64,000 nucleotides of DNA, from NCBI GenBank assembly GCA_034440235.1, contig JAWXBR010000041.1, positions 83,655 to 147,654 on the forward strand, given 5' to 3'. Under the pieces are notes generated by a model that did not search any database, was not told the origin of the DNA, and worked only from the letters and a program-made list of their open reading frames with translations. The DNA is from JAWXBR01 sp034440235. Its GTDB lineage: Bacteria; Bacteroidota; Ignavibacteria; Kapaibacteriales; Kapaibacteriaceae. A program made the translations under genes and the position numbers. Below, one piece after another: positions 1 through 9,350 of this stretch (position 1 is its first letter; every line of letters starts with the position of its first letter).

Positions 1-2166
1 AATACAAGCCAGACGTTTACCGTTGCCAGTGATATGACAGACGGAACATATCAGTGGAAGCAAAATGGAAATGTTGTTGCCACGACAAGTGTGCCTAGCT
101 ACACAATAAATCCCGTTAGTACTTCGCATGCGGGTGTTTACACTGTCACTCTCATCGAAAACTGTAATCCTACAAAGAATTCCACATCGGGTTCAGCAAA
201 TTTTGTTGTGAATGTTGCTCCGTCAATAACACAACATCCACAACCTATCGTGGTTATTTGTCAATCCGGACGTGACACACTGAAGGCTCGAGGAATTGGT
301 GTTGGCAGAACCTTCCAATGGCGCAAAGACGGGGTGAACATTCCATTTGCAACAGATTCCAACTACGTAGTAGACAACGCGCAGTTAACCTCAGAAGGTT
401 CGTATACACTTGTCATAACGGGAACATGTGCTCCACCTGCTATTAGCAATCCATCAGTCGTTAGCGTTGTTGTACGTCCTGCCATCACAACCGAACCAAC
501 AAGTCTGGCGCTGTGTCCTGGTTCAAGCGGACAGCTGAGTGTTGTTGCATCGGGCAATAGTCTATCGTACCAGTGGTACAGAAACAACGTTGCTGTTGCT
601 GGTACTGGCAGCACACTTCCGTTTACGAACTACGCTGTCACTCAAGACGGTCAGTACTATGTGATTGTAACATCCAACGTACCCAACCCTAATAACTGCG
701 CGGTTACCGTCAAATCTGCAATCGTAACGGTAACAGGTTATCGTCCGCCAACAGTCGTTACTCAGCCAACAGCAGTTGAAGGTTGTGTCGGTAAATCGGT
801 GTCGCTCACAAGTGAGTTTCAAGGATTCGGTCTTACCTATTCTTGGACTCGTAACGGTGCCACCATTCCGAATAGCGCATCAAACTCTCTGTTGCTCAGC
901 AACCTGACAACGTCTAATTCAGGCGATTACGTAGTAACTGCAACAGGTACATGTGGTTTGTCAGTATCAAGTACCCCAGTACGTGTGAACGTTGTGAAAA
1001 CGCCAACGTTCTCGACACAACCTGTAAGCAAGGACGTTAATGTAGGCCAGCCTCTAACCCTAACATTAGCTGCATCCGACGCGAGTATCATTAAGTGGTA
1101 CAAGGATGGTAAGCTGGTTGTAGGTCAAACAGGCACAACACTTACAATCCCTAGTGCTAGCCTTAGCGATGCCGGTTACTACAATGCAACGGTAAGCAAC
1201 GCATGTAGTGGAATCTCTTCTGCTTATGCAAGAGTTACCGTTACCGACCCAACATCGCTCGTTCCACGCCTCACAATGAGTCAGGAAACAGCAGACCTCG
1301 GTCAAATTCCACTTGGCTACAACACAACCCAAACATTCTCGACTCTGATCCAAAACACTGGAACAGCGGTCATGACTGTTTCGGATGTCAGCATAACAGG
1401 TACTGGCTTCGCAATTGCCAATGCAACAGCAACGCCATTCACTCTCGCACCAGGTGCTACATCGTCAGTTTCAATTCGTGCTACTGCAGAGAACTTGAGC
1501 CCAATGACTGGCACACTTACAGTTACAACGGATGCGCCAGTACCGACAGGCATGCTGAATCTTACAGCTACTCCTGTGCTTCGCTACACCGCAGCTGCTG
1601 ACGTCAGCTATGGCGAGGTAATGCAGTCGACCACCAAAGACTCGTGTATCAAGATCGTAAATAGTTCGACAACCGACATTACGGTCGAAGACGCCACGAT
1701 AAGTGGACCAAACGCTGGATTGTACTCTGTGACTTCTGCGATTCCGATGACGATTACCGCTGGCGGAACTGGAGAAATCTGTGTAAGATTTTCACCAATT
1801 GCCGTTGGACAGAATTTGACAGCACAGTTGAACCTGACCTCTTCGAACGGGGGCAATTCAACAATTACGCTGATAGGCGCATCCACGATCACTGGTGTCG
1901 ACGATCTTGAAACCCGCTCAGGCGTTACTATCTATCCAAACCCTGCACGTGATGAGGTTTCAATTCGTACTGCTAGCCCTGCAACGATTACAATCGTAAA
2001 CGCTCGCGGTGCCAAGGTTGCAACTCTGTCTACAACCGCTGACCGCCTTGTTACATCGTGGAACACGAAGAGCTTCAACGGCACATCGGTTGCTGCTGGT
2101 ACATACTCTGTACGAGTAGCTGGGCCACAAGGCACTGTAACCGTTCCTCTCGTAGTCGTCCGCTAA
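1..2166 (+). CDS. Ig-like repeat surface protein with T9SS C-terminal sorting domain (5' partial)
   Basis: The frame is open at the left edge, so the N-terminus and signal peptide lie outside the window; about 721 residues are visible. The first 400 or so are a string of about five immunoglobulin-like repeats, each with a YQW-type or similar core tryptophan (YQWKQNG, FQWRKDG, YQWYRNN, YSWTRNG), a late D/S-x-G-x-Y motif and paired cysteines. Two ASPM/Hydin-like 'choice-of-anchor D' modules follow (IQNTGTAVMTV and VNSSTTDITV). The last 85 residues form a type A Por/T9SS sorting domain (YPNPARDEV, then AAGTYSVRV). From the family it is expected to cross the outer membrane through T9SS and stay on the surface or be released. 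A strong terminator follows at once. The ligand is unknown; Ig strings often serve adhesion, which is inference only. Confidence 0.9.
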   Translation, partial: NTSQTFTVASDMTDGTYQWKQNGNVVATTSVPSYTINPVSTSHAGVYTVTLIENCNPTKNSTSGSANFVVNVAPSITQHPQPIVVICQSGRDTLKARGIGVGRTFQWRKDGVNIPFATDSNYVVDNAQLTSEGSYTLVITGTCAPPAISNPSVVSVVVRPAITTEPTSLALCPGSSGQLSVVASGNSLSYQWYRNNVAVAGTGSTLPFTNYAVTQDGQYYVIVTSNVPNPNNCAVTVKSAIVTVTGYRPPTVVTQPTAVEGCVGKSVSLTSEFQGFGLTYSWTRNGATIPNSASNSLLLSNLTTSNSGDYVVTATGTCGLSVSSTPVRVNVVKTPTFSTQPVSKDVNVGQPLTLTLAASDASIIKWYKDGKLVVGQTGTTLTIPSASLSDAGYYNATVSNACSGISSAYARVTVTDPTSLVPRLTMSQETADLGQIPLGYNTTQTFSTLIQNTGTAVMTVSDVSITGTGFAIANATATPFTLAPGATSSVSIRATAENLSPMTGTLTVTTDAPVPTGMLNLTATPVLRYTAAADVSYGEVMQSTTKDSCIKIVNSSTTDITVEDATISGPNAGLYSVTSAIPMTITAGGTGEICVRFSPIAVGQNLTAQLNLTSSNGGNSTITLIGASTITGVDDLETRSGVTIYPNPARDEVSIRTASPATITIVNARGAKVATLSTTADRLVTSWNTKSFNGTSVAAGTYSVRVAGPQGTVTVPLVVVR

Positions 2167-2189
2167 CAAACCCGTTCAAGTCTATTCCG

Positions 2190-2228
2190 AAGGGCGTATC
2201 CTCTCCAGGATGCGCCCTTCTTCTTTAT
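2190..2228 (+). terminator. Rho-independent terminator after the Ig-repeat gene
   Basis: A 13-bp stem (2190-2202 with 2207-2219, one G-U pair) closes a 4-base loop and is followed by a T-rich tail, ttctttatc. It lies 24 bases after the stop codon and 10 bases before ispD, so it separates the two transcripts. Confidence 0.8.
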
Positions 2229-2237
2229 CATTGCGTC

Positions 2238-2963
2238 ATGATCGATCTTTCACAGCGTTGGGCCTTGATTATTCCAGCCGCGGGCAAGGGGCTCAGGTAT
2301 GGGGCTGATGATTCACCTAAGCAATTTTTGAAGCTTGCAGGACGGTCGTTACTTGCTCATTCTGTGCTGACCGGACTTTCAGTGCCCAATCTCACAACCG
2401 TAGTCGTGGCAGTTTCTGAGGAAGCTCTGGCAACAACTGCCGAATTGCTGAAGCGTGAGTGCTCTGTAAGAGAGGATAGTTCGATAGACAAGCGTGTAGT
2501 TCTGATTCCCGGAGGCCAAAGCCGCCAGGAAAGTGTGAAGAGGTCGCTCTCTGCAATTGCGGACGGGACGGTCGACTATGTCTTTGTTCACGATTCTGTG
2601 CGGCCACTTGCATCGATCGAACTCTATGACCGCGTCGGACGCGCTGGTGTAACTTATGGCGCCGCCGTGCCTTGTATGCCACTTGTTGACACGATCAAGG
2701 AGGTACACGACGGCATTGTAGTGTCGACGCCTCAACGTGACCGCTACAGGCGTATACAGACACCTCAAGGCTTCAGACTAGACATTCTTGCAGACGCACA
2801 TGCGTACGCAACTACACATGGCTTTACGGGCACAGACGATGCCAGCCTGGTTGAAATGATGGGCATTCCGGTGCATTGTGTCGATGGCGAGGAAACAAAC
2901 GTCAAGGTCACAACTCCTAGCGACTTACGGTTGTTAGATTGGTTGCTGACTTCGAATTCTTGA
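2238..2963 (+). CDS. ispD: 2-C-methyl-D-erythritol 4-phosphate cytidylyltransferase
   Basis: IspD joins CTP and methylerythritol phosphate to give CDP-methylerythritol, the third step of the non-mevalonate isoprenoid pathway in the cytosol. The 241-residue protein matches the family length. The N-terminal nucleotide-binding signature is IIPAAGKGLRYG followed by KQFLKLAGRS. The middle has VFVHDSVRP, the family motif before the catalytic centre, and then TPQGF and TDDASLVE near the end. The frame extends upstream to 2058, but the ATG at 2238 sits directly before the conserved beta strand and after the terminator, so it is preferred. The gene appears to stand alone; its promoter is not obvious because the terminator of the previous gene is immediately upstream. 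Confidence 0.95.
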   Translation: MIDLSQRWALIIPAAGKGLRYGADDSPKQFLKLAGRSLLAHSVLTGLSVPNLTTVVVAVSEEALATTAELLKRECSVREDSSIDKRVVLIPGGQSRQESVKRSLSAIADGTVDYVFVHDSVRPLASIELYDRVGRAGVTYGAAVPCMPLVDTIKEVHDGIVVSTPQRDRYRRIQTPQGFRLDILADAHAYATTHGFTGTDDASLVEMMGIPVHCVDGEETNVKVTTPSDLRLLDWLLTSNS

Positions 2964-2990
2964 AACAATCGTGCTCAATTCAGATCAGTT

Positions 2991-3022
2991 ATTGCGACAA
3001 CCTACCCGCGCACGTATCTTTG
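2991..3022 (+). promoter_or_regulatory. Bacteroidota-type promoter for the DUF2795 gene
   Basis: ATTG (2991-2994), 20 bases, then TATCTTTG (3015-3022) fits the known Bacteroidota housekeeping promoter (TTTG / TAnnTTTG) with one mismatch. Transcription would start near 3029, about 35 bases before the start codon. Confidence 0.6.
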
Positions 3023-3064
3023 CGCCGCTTTGATCCGATGGTGATCCTTACTAGGAGTTAATGA

Positions 3065-3304
3065 ATGTTTTGGACACCTGAACTCGCTTCGTACCTTGAA
3101 GACGCACCCTGGCCTGCGTCCAAGGAAGAGTTAATTGATTATGCTAACCGTACTGGTGCTCCAATGCAGGTTATCGATAATTTGGTGGAGCTCGATGACA
3201 CCGAAGAAATCACGTACGATGGCATCGAAGACATTTGGCCTGAATACGAGGCTTCGTCGGATGACATCTTTTTTAACGAAGACGATGACATAACCGACTA
3301 TTGA
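3065..3304 (+). CDS. DUF2795 family small acidic protein
   Basis: A 79-residue protein that strongly resembles the short DUF2795 proteins widespread in Bacteroidota. Visible hallmarks are WTPELASYLEDAPWPASKEE at the N-terminus, a helix with IDYANRTGAP, and an acidic tail (EDIWPEYEA, then FFNEDDD). The function of the family is not established. A ribosome binding site AGGAG (3053-3057) lies 7 bases before the ATG at 3065; an in-frame start is not available at the nearby 3061 ATG, which is in another frame. The gene lies upstream of the BamA-like barrel, with a 60-base gap that holds a short hairpin, so co-transcription is uncertain. Confidence 0.88.
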   Translation: MFWTPELASYLEDAPWPASKEELIDYANRTGAPMQVIDNLVELDDTEEITYDGIEDIWPEYEASSDDIFFNEDDDITDY

Positions 3305-3324
3305 CATACTCGTCAATATTGTCG

Positions 3325-3360
3325 TCGCCCGTCGCGCTCGTCGTGTCGGGCGATCGTTGT
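3325..3360 (+). terminator. Possible weak terminator or hairpin between DUF2795 and the barrel gene
   Basis: A 7-bp inverted repeat (TCGCCCG at 3325-3331, CGGGCGA at 3347-3353) is followed by tcgttgtttt. The loop is long at 15 bases and the tail is weak, so this may instead be a leader hairpin of the barrel gene. Confidence 0.3.
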
Positions 3361-3364
3361 TTTA

Positions 3365-5686
3365 ATGCGTACACACCATTACATCGAAGTCTTATTCTTC
3401 GTTATGCTTTGCATGATGGCCAGTACCGTTGCATCCGCTCAGGATACAACAGAAACCGGACGTCGTGTCAAGCGTGTTCGAGCTGCTGACCGCGCAGCCG
3501 CGCTGCGCGAACCCGAACTACAGGAAGTTCGTGTTGAAGGATGTACCCTAACAACGCCAGGTCAGATTATTGGTGTTATTGCTTCGCAGGAAAGTGATTT
3601 GACGATCACGCGGCGTCTTACACGCTACTTCTACGACAACCTTCGACGCAATCCAGCTACTCCTGATACCATCCTAACGATACTTGGCAACATCCAACGC
3701 GATAGGATGGATGAATTGCGGTATTACAATTCAAAAACCGTACAGGCAGACAGCATCGCCGTACTCGAGTACCTTTCACAAAACGGCTTTCACTTTGGAA
3801 CTGTTCGCGCACAGTTTGCTCGTGATACCTCGAGTCGAAAAAATGTACTCACCTTCTACATTACCGAAGGACCTCGGGCCGTTATAGACTCTGTCGCATT
3901 CCTGGGCCTAGACCGCGTTGATTCTACTGTCAAAAAGTCGGTGTTAAGTGAGTTTACCGTTAAGAACGGCGAGCCTTTTTCGGAGGCTGCAATCGAAGCC
4001 GAACTGCGAAAAATGGTGGTCGTACTGCGCAACTCAGGGTATTATCGTGCTCGGGTCGAGCGTGTGGGGACTGGCGTCTCTGATGATGGAAAACACGATA
4101 CTGTCGTCGTGTTGTTCGAACCCGACAAGCGTGTCCGCATTGGAAAGATTATTCTACAAGAAGACACAAAGGGCTACAATTCAGTAGACACATCTACAAG
4201 GATACGTCAGCTCGAAATCGAGGAAGGACAATGGTACAGCGAACAACGTATATCTGTCTCACGGTCAAATCTCTTGAGCCTAAACACATTCGATGTGGCG
4301 GCTATCGATACTATTCCACGCGATTCAATGCCCCCAGGAATAGGTGACTCTGTCGTGTGGTTGAAGGTGTATACAGAGAACAGCAAGCCGTATGATGCCA
4401 GCATTAGTTTCCTTGTCTATCAGACAGCGCTCGACAATTTTGTTAATGTCGGTATCGGCGCAAATGCTCAATACCGAAACGTGTTGGGTGGGGCCGAAGT
4501 AGGCAGCGCTACTGCTCAATACGTGTTTCAGGATGTGAGTCGGATTTTCCAGGGTCAAACCCTAGAGAATGAAGTGCTGTTCTCGCTGACCTTCGCAAAG
4601 CCACACGCGGCGCGGATTATGGATATGCGTGTTGGTTTGCAGACTTCTACCTATTACTCGAAGAGAAATCTGATTAGTACGTTCAAGCTCGAATCATTCG
4701 GAGCGAGTTTAAAATTTCCTATCAGCCTCTATCAATTCGTCTTTATCAACAGCGCTGAGTTGAGCTTTTCAGTTGATAGGCAAATTCCACTCGATTTTAG
4801 AGATGCTCTCGATAGTGCGTTAGGCGATAGTCGCACACTTCAAGACAGTCAGAATGTAATTAGCACGTTTACAACATTCGAAGTCCTCGATAACCACCTA
4901 AGAACCGAGACCGGCTTGTTAGGTTTTTTCACTGGCATATTCGCAGGTCTTACTCTTCGCGGCGAACATAGAGACAATCCCGTCGATCCGACAAAAGGTA
5001 CGTTCACGTCCGGATCTGTTGAATATGGCACTGGAGCAGGCAAGTTTGTCAGAATGCAGTTTTACAACACCACTGTTAGTTCGCTGCGCCCAAGACTCAT
5101 AGCCGCAACAAAATTCAATGTGGGACACATTTTTTTACTGGATTATGAACGATTTAGTAGTGATAAAAGGAATGTGTATGTCCCCCTAGAACGTCAGTTC
5201 TTTGCCGGCGGCGCTTCAAGTATTCGCAGCTACGCATCGCGTCAGTTACATGACACTGGCTCTGGCATTATAAAAGACAGCGACCCATCACTTACAGCCA
5301 TTCAATCGAACATTCTTGGTAGCGGCACCCTGTTCGAACTTGGAGTGGAATTACGTTATACCTTCCCTAGACCAAGTAATTTTGGCGACGTACTCGCTGG
5401 CTTTATTGAAAAAAGCGGCATTACATGGTTTGCCGACTTTGGCAATGCATTTAATCGGTTAACGCCAGACTTATATGGCAAGGCAAAACTGTTAGACTTC
5501 ATCTATAATTCTGTGTTAGCAACGGGTTTTGGTTACAGGTTCGCGACCCCTGTTGGCCCCTTACGCATAGACCTTGCGACCAGCGTATACGACCCTTCAA
5601 AGAGTCACCCATTTATCGTCAACCGTCCGAACGCCCTCGGTTTTAAGAACCTTCAGGTAAGCATCGGTCTCGGGCACGCATTTTAA
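3365..5686 (+). CDS. BamA/TamA-like Omp85 outer-membrane protein
   Basis: Omp85 proteins insert beta-barrel proteins into the outer membrane or translocate them across it. This 773-residue protein has a signal peptide ending near residue 25 (STVASAQ). POTRA-like repeats fill roughly residues 50-350 (for example ITEGPRAVIDSVAFLGL and VVVLRNSGYYRARVERVG). A C-terminal 16-strand-type barrel follows. The family's lid-lock motif is visible as GGASSIRSY near residue 620, equivalent to the VRGF/IRGY loop of BamA. The last residues, SIGLGHAF, end in phenylalanine as usual for barrels. Because only two or three POTRA units are evident, it may be a TamA/BamA paralogue rather than the essential BamA. 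The start is taken at the ATG giving a clean signal peptide; no Shine-Dalgarno is seen, which is common in this group. Confidence 0.85.
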   Translation: MRTHHYIEVLFFVMLCMMASTVASAQDTTETGRRVKRVRAADRAAALREPELQEVRVEGCTLTTPGQIIGVIASQESDLTITRRLTRYFYDNLRRNPATPDTILTILGNIQRDRMDELRYYNSKTVQADSIAVLEYLSQNGFHFGTVRAQFARDTSSRKNVLTFYITEGPRAVIDSVAFLGLDRVDSTVKKSVLSEFTVKNGEPFSEAAIEAELRKMVVVLRNSGYYRARVERVGTGVSDDGKHDTVVVLFEPDKRVRIGKIILQEDTKGYNSVDTSTRIRQLEIEEGQWYSEQRISVSRSNLLSLNTFDVAAIDTIPRDSMPPGIGDSVVWLKVYTENSKPYDASISFLVYQTALDNFVNVGIGANAQYRNVLGGAEVGSATAQYVFQDVSRIFQGQTLENEVLFSLTFAKPHAARIMDMRVGLQTSTYYSKRNLISTFKLESFGASLKFPISLYQFVFINSAELSFSVDRQIPLDFRDALDSALGDSRTLQDSQNVISTFTTFEVLDNHLRTETGLLGFFTGIFAGLTLRGEHRDNPVDPTKGTFTSGSVEYGTGAGKFVRMQFYNTTVSSLRPRLIAATKFNVGHIFLLDYERFSSDKRNVYVPLERQFFAGGASSIRSYASRQLHDTGSGIIKDSDPSLTAIQSNILGSGTLFELGVELRYTFPRPSNFGDVLAGFIEKSGITWFADFGNAFNRLTPDLYGKAKLLDFIYNSVLATGFGYRFATPVGPLRIDLATSVYDPSKSHPFIVNRPNALGFKNLQVSIGLGHAF

Positions 5687-5755
5687 GACCGTCGACCTAG
5701 CACGTCCTATGCTGACGCTATCTAGATGGGAATCTTTCCGATACTTGACGATCGC

Positions 5756-6589
5756 TTAATTTGGAATCTTGCCGATAACAGAGTCTTGAATATCGATACG
5801 CGCCGCGTTTGCCATCAGAGCAAGAATTCCTTCTGTTACCATGTGCGGATGCGTTTCTGTTGTAATACCCTCTTGGTTAAGGGGCTCGATAAGGTGCTCG
5901 CTCTCGCCACCCGTAAGAAGCACAGGAACGGCCTTGCCATTGAAGGTGCTTTTCTGAACATTGCGAATTATGTTAGCAACGCCGCCAACAGCAGATGCTG
6001 TCACACCCGACATAAGAGAGTCTTTTGTGTTCTGGCCAATAACAGATGATGGCTCAGAATATTTAAGCTCGGGGATAGCAGCCGTCTGCTTCGATAAACC
6101 AAATAGCTGGGTAGAAAGACCTGCGAATATTGCGCCACCAAGAAAAACCTTATCGGCCGAAACAACATTGATGGTGATAGCCGTTCCGCAATCGATTGTA
6201 ATAAGTGGTGGACGTGTGTGGTGCATCGCTCCGATTACACCGAGTAGTCTGTCTATGCCAGCGTTTTCTACGTTGCCAAAAGAGACGAGCTTTTCATTCC
6301 GCATGAGAAGGGAATGCGCATTTAGTACCATGTGGCCAGGGATGCGTTGAAGCACCTTGACGATTGCTGTTGTCTGCTTAGGGTTAACACTCGACAATCC
6401 GATGAGATAACGTCGGACAGTGTGGTCACGAAAGTGGTGTTGGACGTTTTTCTTCCATTCTTTGTCGTAAGGGAAGGAGAGAAATTCTTCGTCATGATGA
6501 ATCTTAACACGGCTATTGCCGACATCTATGCCGCAGATGCCATATTCAAGTCCGTTTAATTCAATCTTGGTATCGTACAGTGTCGCCAT
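5756..6589 (-). CDS. coaX: Type III pantothenate kinase
   Basis: CoaX phosphorylates pantothenate with ATP, the first committed step of coenzyme A synthesis. The ASKHA fold signatures are visible: GIDVGNSRVK (phosphate 1), NAGIDRLLG in the middle, IDCGTAITINVV (phosphate 2), and GGAIFAGLS. At 277 residues it is somewhat longer than the usual 250-260 because of about 18 extra residues before the DVGNS strand. The only ATG in that stretch is at 6589, and this start overlaps the 3' end of birA by 29 bases, suggesting translational coupling. CoaX and BirA genes are neighbours in many bacteria, sometimes fused, which supports both calls. Confidence 0.93.
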   Translation of the reverse strand: MATLYDTKIELNGLEYGICGIDVGNSRVKIHHDEEFLSFPYDKEWKKNVQHHFRDHTVRRYLIGLSSVNPKQTTAIVKVLQRIPGHMVLNAHSLLMRNEKLVSFGNVENAGIDRLLGVIGAMHHTRPPLITIDCGTAITINVVSADKVFLGGAIFAGLSTQLFGLSKQTAAIPELKYSEPSSVIGQNTKDSLMSGVTASAVGGVANIIRNVQKSTFNGKAVPVLLTGGESEHLIEPLNQEGITTETHPHMVTEGILALMANAARIDIQDSVIGKIPN

Positions 6590-7331
6590 CTGTTACGGTC
6601 CGTTCCATCTGTGTTACAACGTTACGTACGATCAAGCGTCCGTCTGACGCAATCCTGACAAATTTCCACGTGCCTTCAGTTTCAGCAATGCGTATATCCT
6701 TGCTACCCATGTCTAGTTCCTGCACCCAGGTCTCATGAACATCAAACCAAGGTCGCGTCATTAGCTCGGCCATCACATCGCGGAGATCATTAAGTAAGGA
6801 AGATACGGCAACACCGACATCAAGCAGCCTTAATGATGTGCACGGTTGAGTGATATTGTCAGGAAAAACACGCTGCTCTACGTTTATTCCCAGCCCTACA
6901 ACCGTCGACGTACAACGACTCCCTTGGAATTCGTGTTCGACAAGCACACCCGCAATCTTGGCCCATCCTTGTTCGGTTTTTGCTTGCACGTCATTAGGGT
7001 ACTTAAGACGAAAGAATGCATTTGGGCTGTGTTTTCTTAACACGCGTAACACGCTTTGAGCACCTCGGCCCATATAAGCGGAAAGTTCGTCGGTGGTTAC
7101 GTCTCCCGAGTGTCTTATTCCAACCGAAGCATAGATGTTTGCACCGTAGTCACCGTGCCATGCCCGGCCCTTGCGTCCACGTCCCGCCGTTTGATGCTGA
7201 GCCGTCACCAACACATACGGGTACGAGACGAGAAGCTCTTTAGCATAATCGTTTGTAGACGAGACGATCGGTAGATGAAACTCAATTGGACGCAGCACGT
7301 TATTATAAATAAGGTTATGAAAGGACAACAT
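6561..7331 (-). CDS. birA: Biotin-[acetyl-CoA-carboxylase] ligase
   Basis: BirA activates biotin as biotinyl-AMP and attaches it to the lysine of biotin carboxyl carrier proteins. The 256-residue protein has the biotin-binding loop GRGRKGRAW and the KYPNDV and KIAGVLVE motifs of the catalytic domain, and a short C-terminal SH3-like domain. There is no N-terminal helix-turn-helix, so it is a group I enzyme that should not act as a repressor. The usual KWPND tryptophan is a tyrosine here. It is the first gene of the birA-coaX pair and diverges from mnmE across 77 bases. A TATCTTTA word upstream resembles the promoter -7 element but lacks a clear -33 partner. Confidence 0.94.
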   Translation of the reverse strand: MLSFHNLIYNNVLRPIEFHLPIVSSTNDYAKELLVSYPYVLVTAQHQTAGRGRKGRAWHGDYGANIYASVGIRHSGDVTTDELSAYMGRGAQSVLRVLRKHSPNAFFRLKYPNDVQAKTEQGWAKIAGVLVEHEFQGSRCTSTVVGLGINVEQRVFPDNITQPCTSLRLLDVGVAVSSLLNDLRDVMAELMTRPWFDVHETWVQELDMGSKDIRIAETEGTWKFVRIASDGRLIVRNVVTQMERTVTDGDTVRYQD

Positions 7332-7408
7332 ACTTCATGACTTCGTCAAGAGGTAAAGATACGCGTCAAACTTGCCTGTGCTGCGGCAGCGTATTTTGGT
7401 AGTTCATA

Positions 7409-8779
7409 ATGCCTATTCAACACGATACAATTTGCGCAGTTGCCACGCCGCCCGGGACGGCAGGGCTTGCCGTTATTCGTGTTTCCGGAGCGCATGCCAT
7501 TGCCATGTGCAACGAGTTATTCCGTTCTAAAGCGCCCCTAACCGAAGCCAAGGATCACACAATCCACTACGGTTGGTGGTCTACGGCCACAGTTCGGATA
7601 GACGCTGTCACCGTCATGATATACCGATCCCCTAATTCATATACCGGCGAGGATGTAATAGAAATTGGGTGCCACGGTGGACATCATGTCATTCAACAGA
7701 TTCTCGAATCGCTGCTCCAACAGAATGCTAGGCTGGCCGAACCAGGTGAGTTCACAAAACGTGCATTTCTCAATGGCAAGATGGATCTCACGCAAGTAGA
7801 AGCTGTAGGTGACATCATACACTCACAATCTCGTCTCGGCGCACAAACCGCCGCTCGGCAGCTTGCGGGCGGCTTCACAAAGCGTCTAGAAGAGTTTAGA
7901 GAAGCGTTATTACATGCTACTGGTCTGTTAGAACTCGAACTTGACTTCTCGGAAGAAAACATAGAATTTGTTAGTAAACCAGAACTGCGCCGCATCATTA
8001 CTGGTCTCATGGAGCTTGCCTCGACCCTGGCATCTAGTGCTCAAGCTGCAGAAGTCCTACGTTCTGGTTTTGTCTGCGCTATTGTTGGATATCCGAATGC
8101 CGGTAAGAGCTCACTCTTTAATGCCCTTCTGCAGCGCGAGCGCGCCATCGTCAGCCCCTTACCTGGCACCACCCGAGACTTTCTAACAGAACCACTGTTT
8201 GTTCAAGGGTACTCGCTACTTTTACATGATACAGCCGGCATTCGGTCGACCTTAGACTCTATCGAACTGCAAGGCATCTATCTAACCACGTCGCTTATCG
8301 AACAGAGCAACCTAATTCTTGTAGTGAATGATATCACCCAAGGACTCGGCCATTCCGCTTCCCTTGTTGACGATATTCAACAACGCTTTCCAACGTCGAC
8401 GGTTCTATTGATTCACAACAAGTTTGATGCAGTTCACCCGACATCTCACGTAGCAGACGGCAATGCTTCAGCAACACTGTTCTGCTCTGCCACAGAAGGT
8501 CTTGGCCTCGATGACCTACGCTCTGAACTTCTAACGCAGGTTCGCGCGTCTACCGAGGGCATTCAGGATGTACTCGTAAATCGTCGTCAGGCCATCCTGC
8601 TCGGTCAGATGGCACAACACCTAGGTTCGGCTATTGCAGCAATCGACACAGGCTTAGACAACGATTGCATAGCCGTTGACATCCGTAGCGCCCTACGCCT
8701 ACTTGGCGAGATAAACGGTGAGACATGGAGTCCAGACGTACTTGACGCTGTTTTTTCTCGATTCTGCATAGGAAAGTAG
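7409..8779 (+). CDS. mnmE: tRNA uridine-5-carboxymethylaminomethyl(34) synthesis GTPase MnmE
   Basis: MnmE works with MnmG to modify the wobble uridine of several tRNAs, using GTP, tetrahydrofolate and glycine or ammonium. The 456-residue protein has the N-terminal folate-binding domain (DTICAVATPPG), a helical domain, and an inserted G domain with G1 GYPNAGKSS, G2 PGTTRD, G3 DTAG and G4 NKFD. It ends with the invariant FCIGK, whose cysteine is needed for modification. The partner mnmG lies only 600 bases downstream with a GNAT gene between, so the two probably share a transcript or at least a functional neighbourhood. Confidence 0.97.
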   Translation: MPIQHDTICAVATPPGTAGLAVIRVSGAHAIAMCNELFRSKAPLTEAKDHTIHYGWWSTATVRIDAVTVMIYRSPNSYTGEDVIEIGCHGGHHVIQQILESLLQQNARLAEPGEFTKRAFLNGKMDLTQVEAVGDIIHSQSRLGAQTAARQLAGGFTKRLEEFREALLHATGLLELELDFSEENIEFVSKPELRRIITGLMELASTLASSAQAAEVLRSGFVCAIVGYPNAGKSSLFNALLQRERAIVSPLPGTTRDFLTEPLFVQGYSLLLHDTAGIRSTLDSIELQGIYLTTSLIEQSNLILVVNDITQGLGHSASLVDDIQQRFPTSTVLLIHNKFDAVHPTSHVADGNASATLFCSATEGLGLDDLRSELLTQVRASTEGIQDVLVNRRQAILLGQMAQHLGSAIAAIDTGLDNDCIAVDIRSALRLLGEINGETWSPDVLDAVFSRFCIGK

Positions 8780-8806
8780 CTCTATGAACTCGTACAGGAA
8801 TTCTCG

Positions 8807-9334
8807 ATGACCAATTACGTACTCAGACCACTCGAGGTCGACGATTTCGCTGCATTTGTAGACATACAGCGTCACGCCCTTGTGCACGCACCCGAGTTGT
8901 TTGGTTCGGATTACGAATGGTTTGAGAATTTGTCGATACTGCTGAAAGAGCAGCGCTTTGAGCTTTTTGTGAACTTCCCCTACCAGTTTATTCTTGGAGC
9001 TGTGCAGCCGGACGGTGAAATTGCTGCCATGGTCGGATTTTCATGCGAGTACGCACGTTCCAAGGTACGGCACAAAGGCAGACTTTGGGGATTGTATGTT
9101 CGCCCGGAATTTCGTCATCGTGGCTTGGCAACAGAGCTCGTTAGAACCATTATTGGCTCAGCCCAGGACGTAGTTGGTTGTGAACTCATCCATTTATCGG
9201 TCAGCAAGCATAATGACGCCAGCTTTGCTCTATATCTGCGTCTAGGTTTCTCGGTCTATGGAACTGAATTGCACGCAATGAAAATTGATAATACGTATGT
9301 CGATGAATACCTTATGCACAAGATGCTATTATGA
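8807..9334 (+). CDS. GNAT family N-acetyltransferase
   Basis: A 175-residue protein with the GNAT acetyl-CoA binding fold. Motif A is LYVRPEFRHRGLATEL, containing the R-x-x-G-x-A pyrophosphate loop, and motif B is the downstream LSVSKHNDASFALYLRLGF, typical for the family. The acceptor substrate cannot be told from sequence. It lies 27 bases after mnmE and immediately before the parS-like sites and mnmG. GNAT proteins of this kind modify small amines or protein N-termini; being between two tRNA modification genes is suggestive but not proof of a link. Confidence 0.85.
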   Translation: MTNYVLRPLEVDDFAAFVDIQRHALVHAPELFGSDYEWFENLSILLKEQRFELFVNFPYQFILGAVQPDGEIAAMVGFSCEYARSKVRHKGRLWGLYVRPEFRHRGLATELVRTIIGSAQDVVGCELIHLSVSKHNDASFALYLRLGFSVYGTELHAMKIDNTYVDEYLMHKMLL

Positions 9335-9350
9335 CGTTCCACGTGAAACA
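9335..9350. other. parS-like centromere site 1
   Basis: The 16 bases CGTTCCACGTGAAACA match the conserved ParB target (TGTTNCACGTGAAACA) at 15 of 16 positions; only the first base differs. The site lies in the 39-base gap between the GNAT gene and mnmG. ParB binding at parS guides chromosome segregation, and parS sites cluster near replication origins. Confidence 0.75.

Noticed and set aside
7380..7408. TATTTTG word before mnmE (and a like word before serS) as promoter elements
   Set aside because: They are one base short of TAnnTTTG and have no -33 partner at the right distance.
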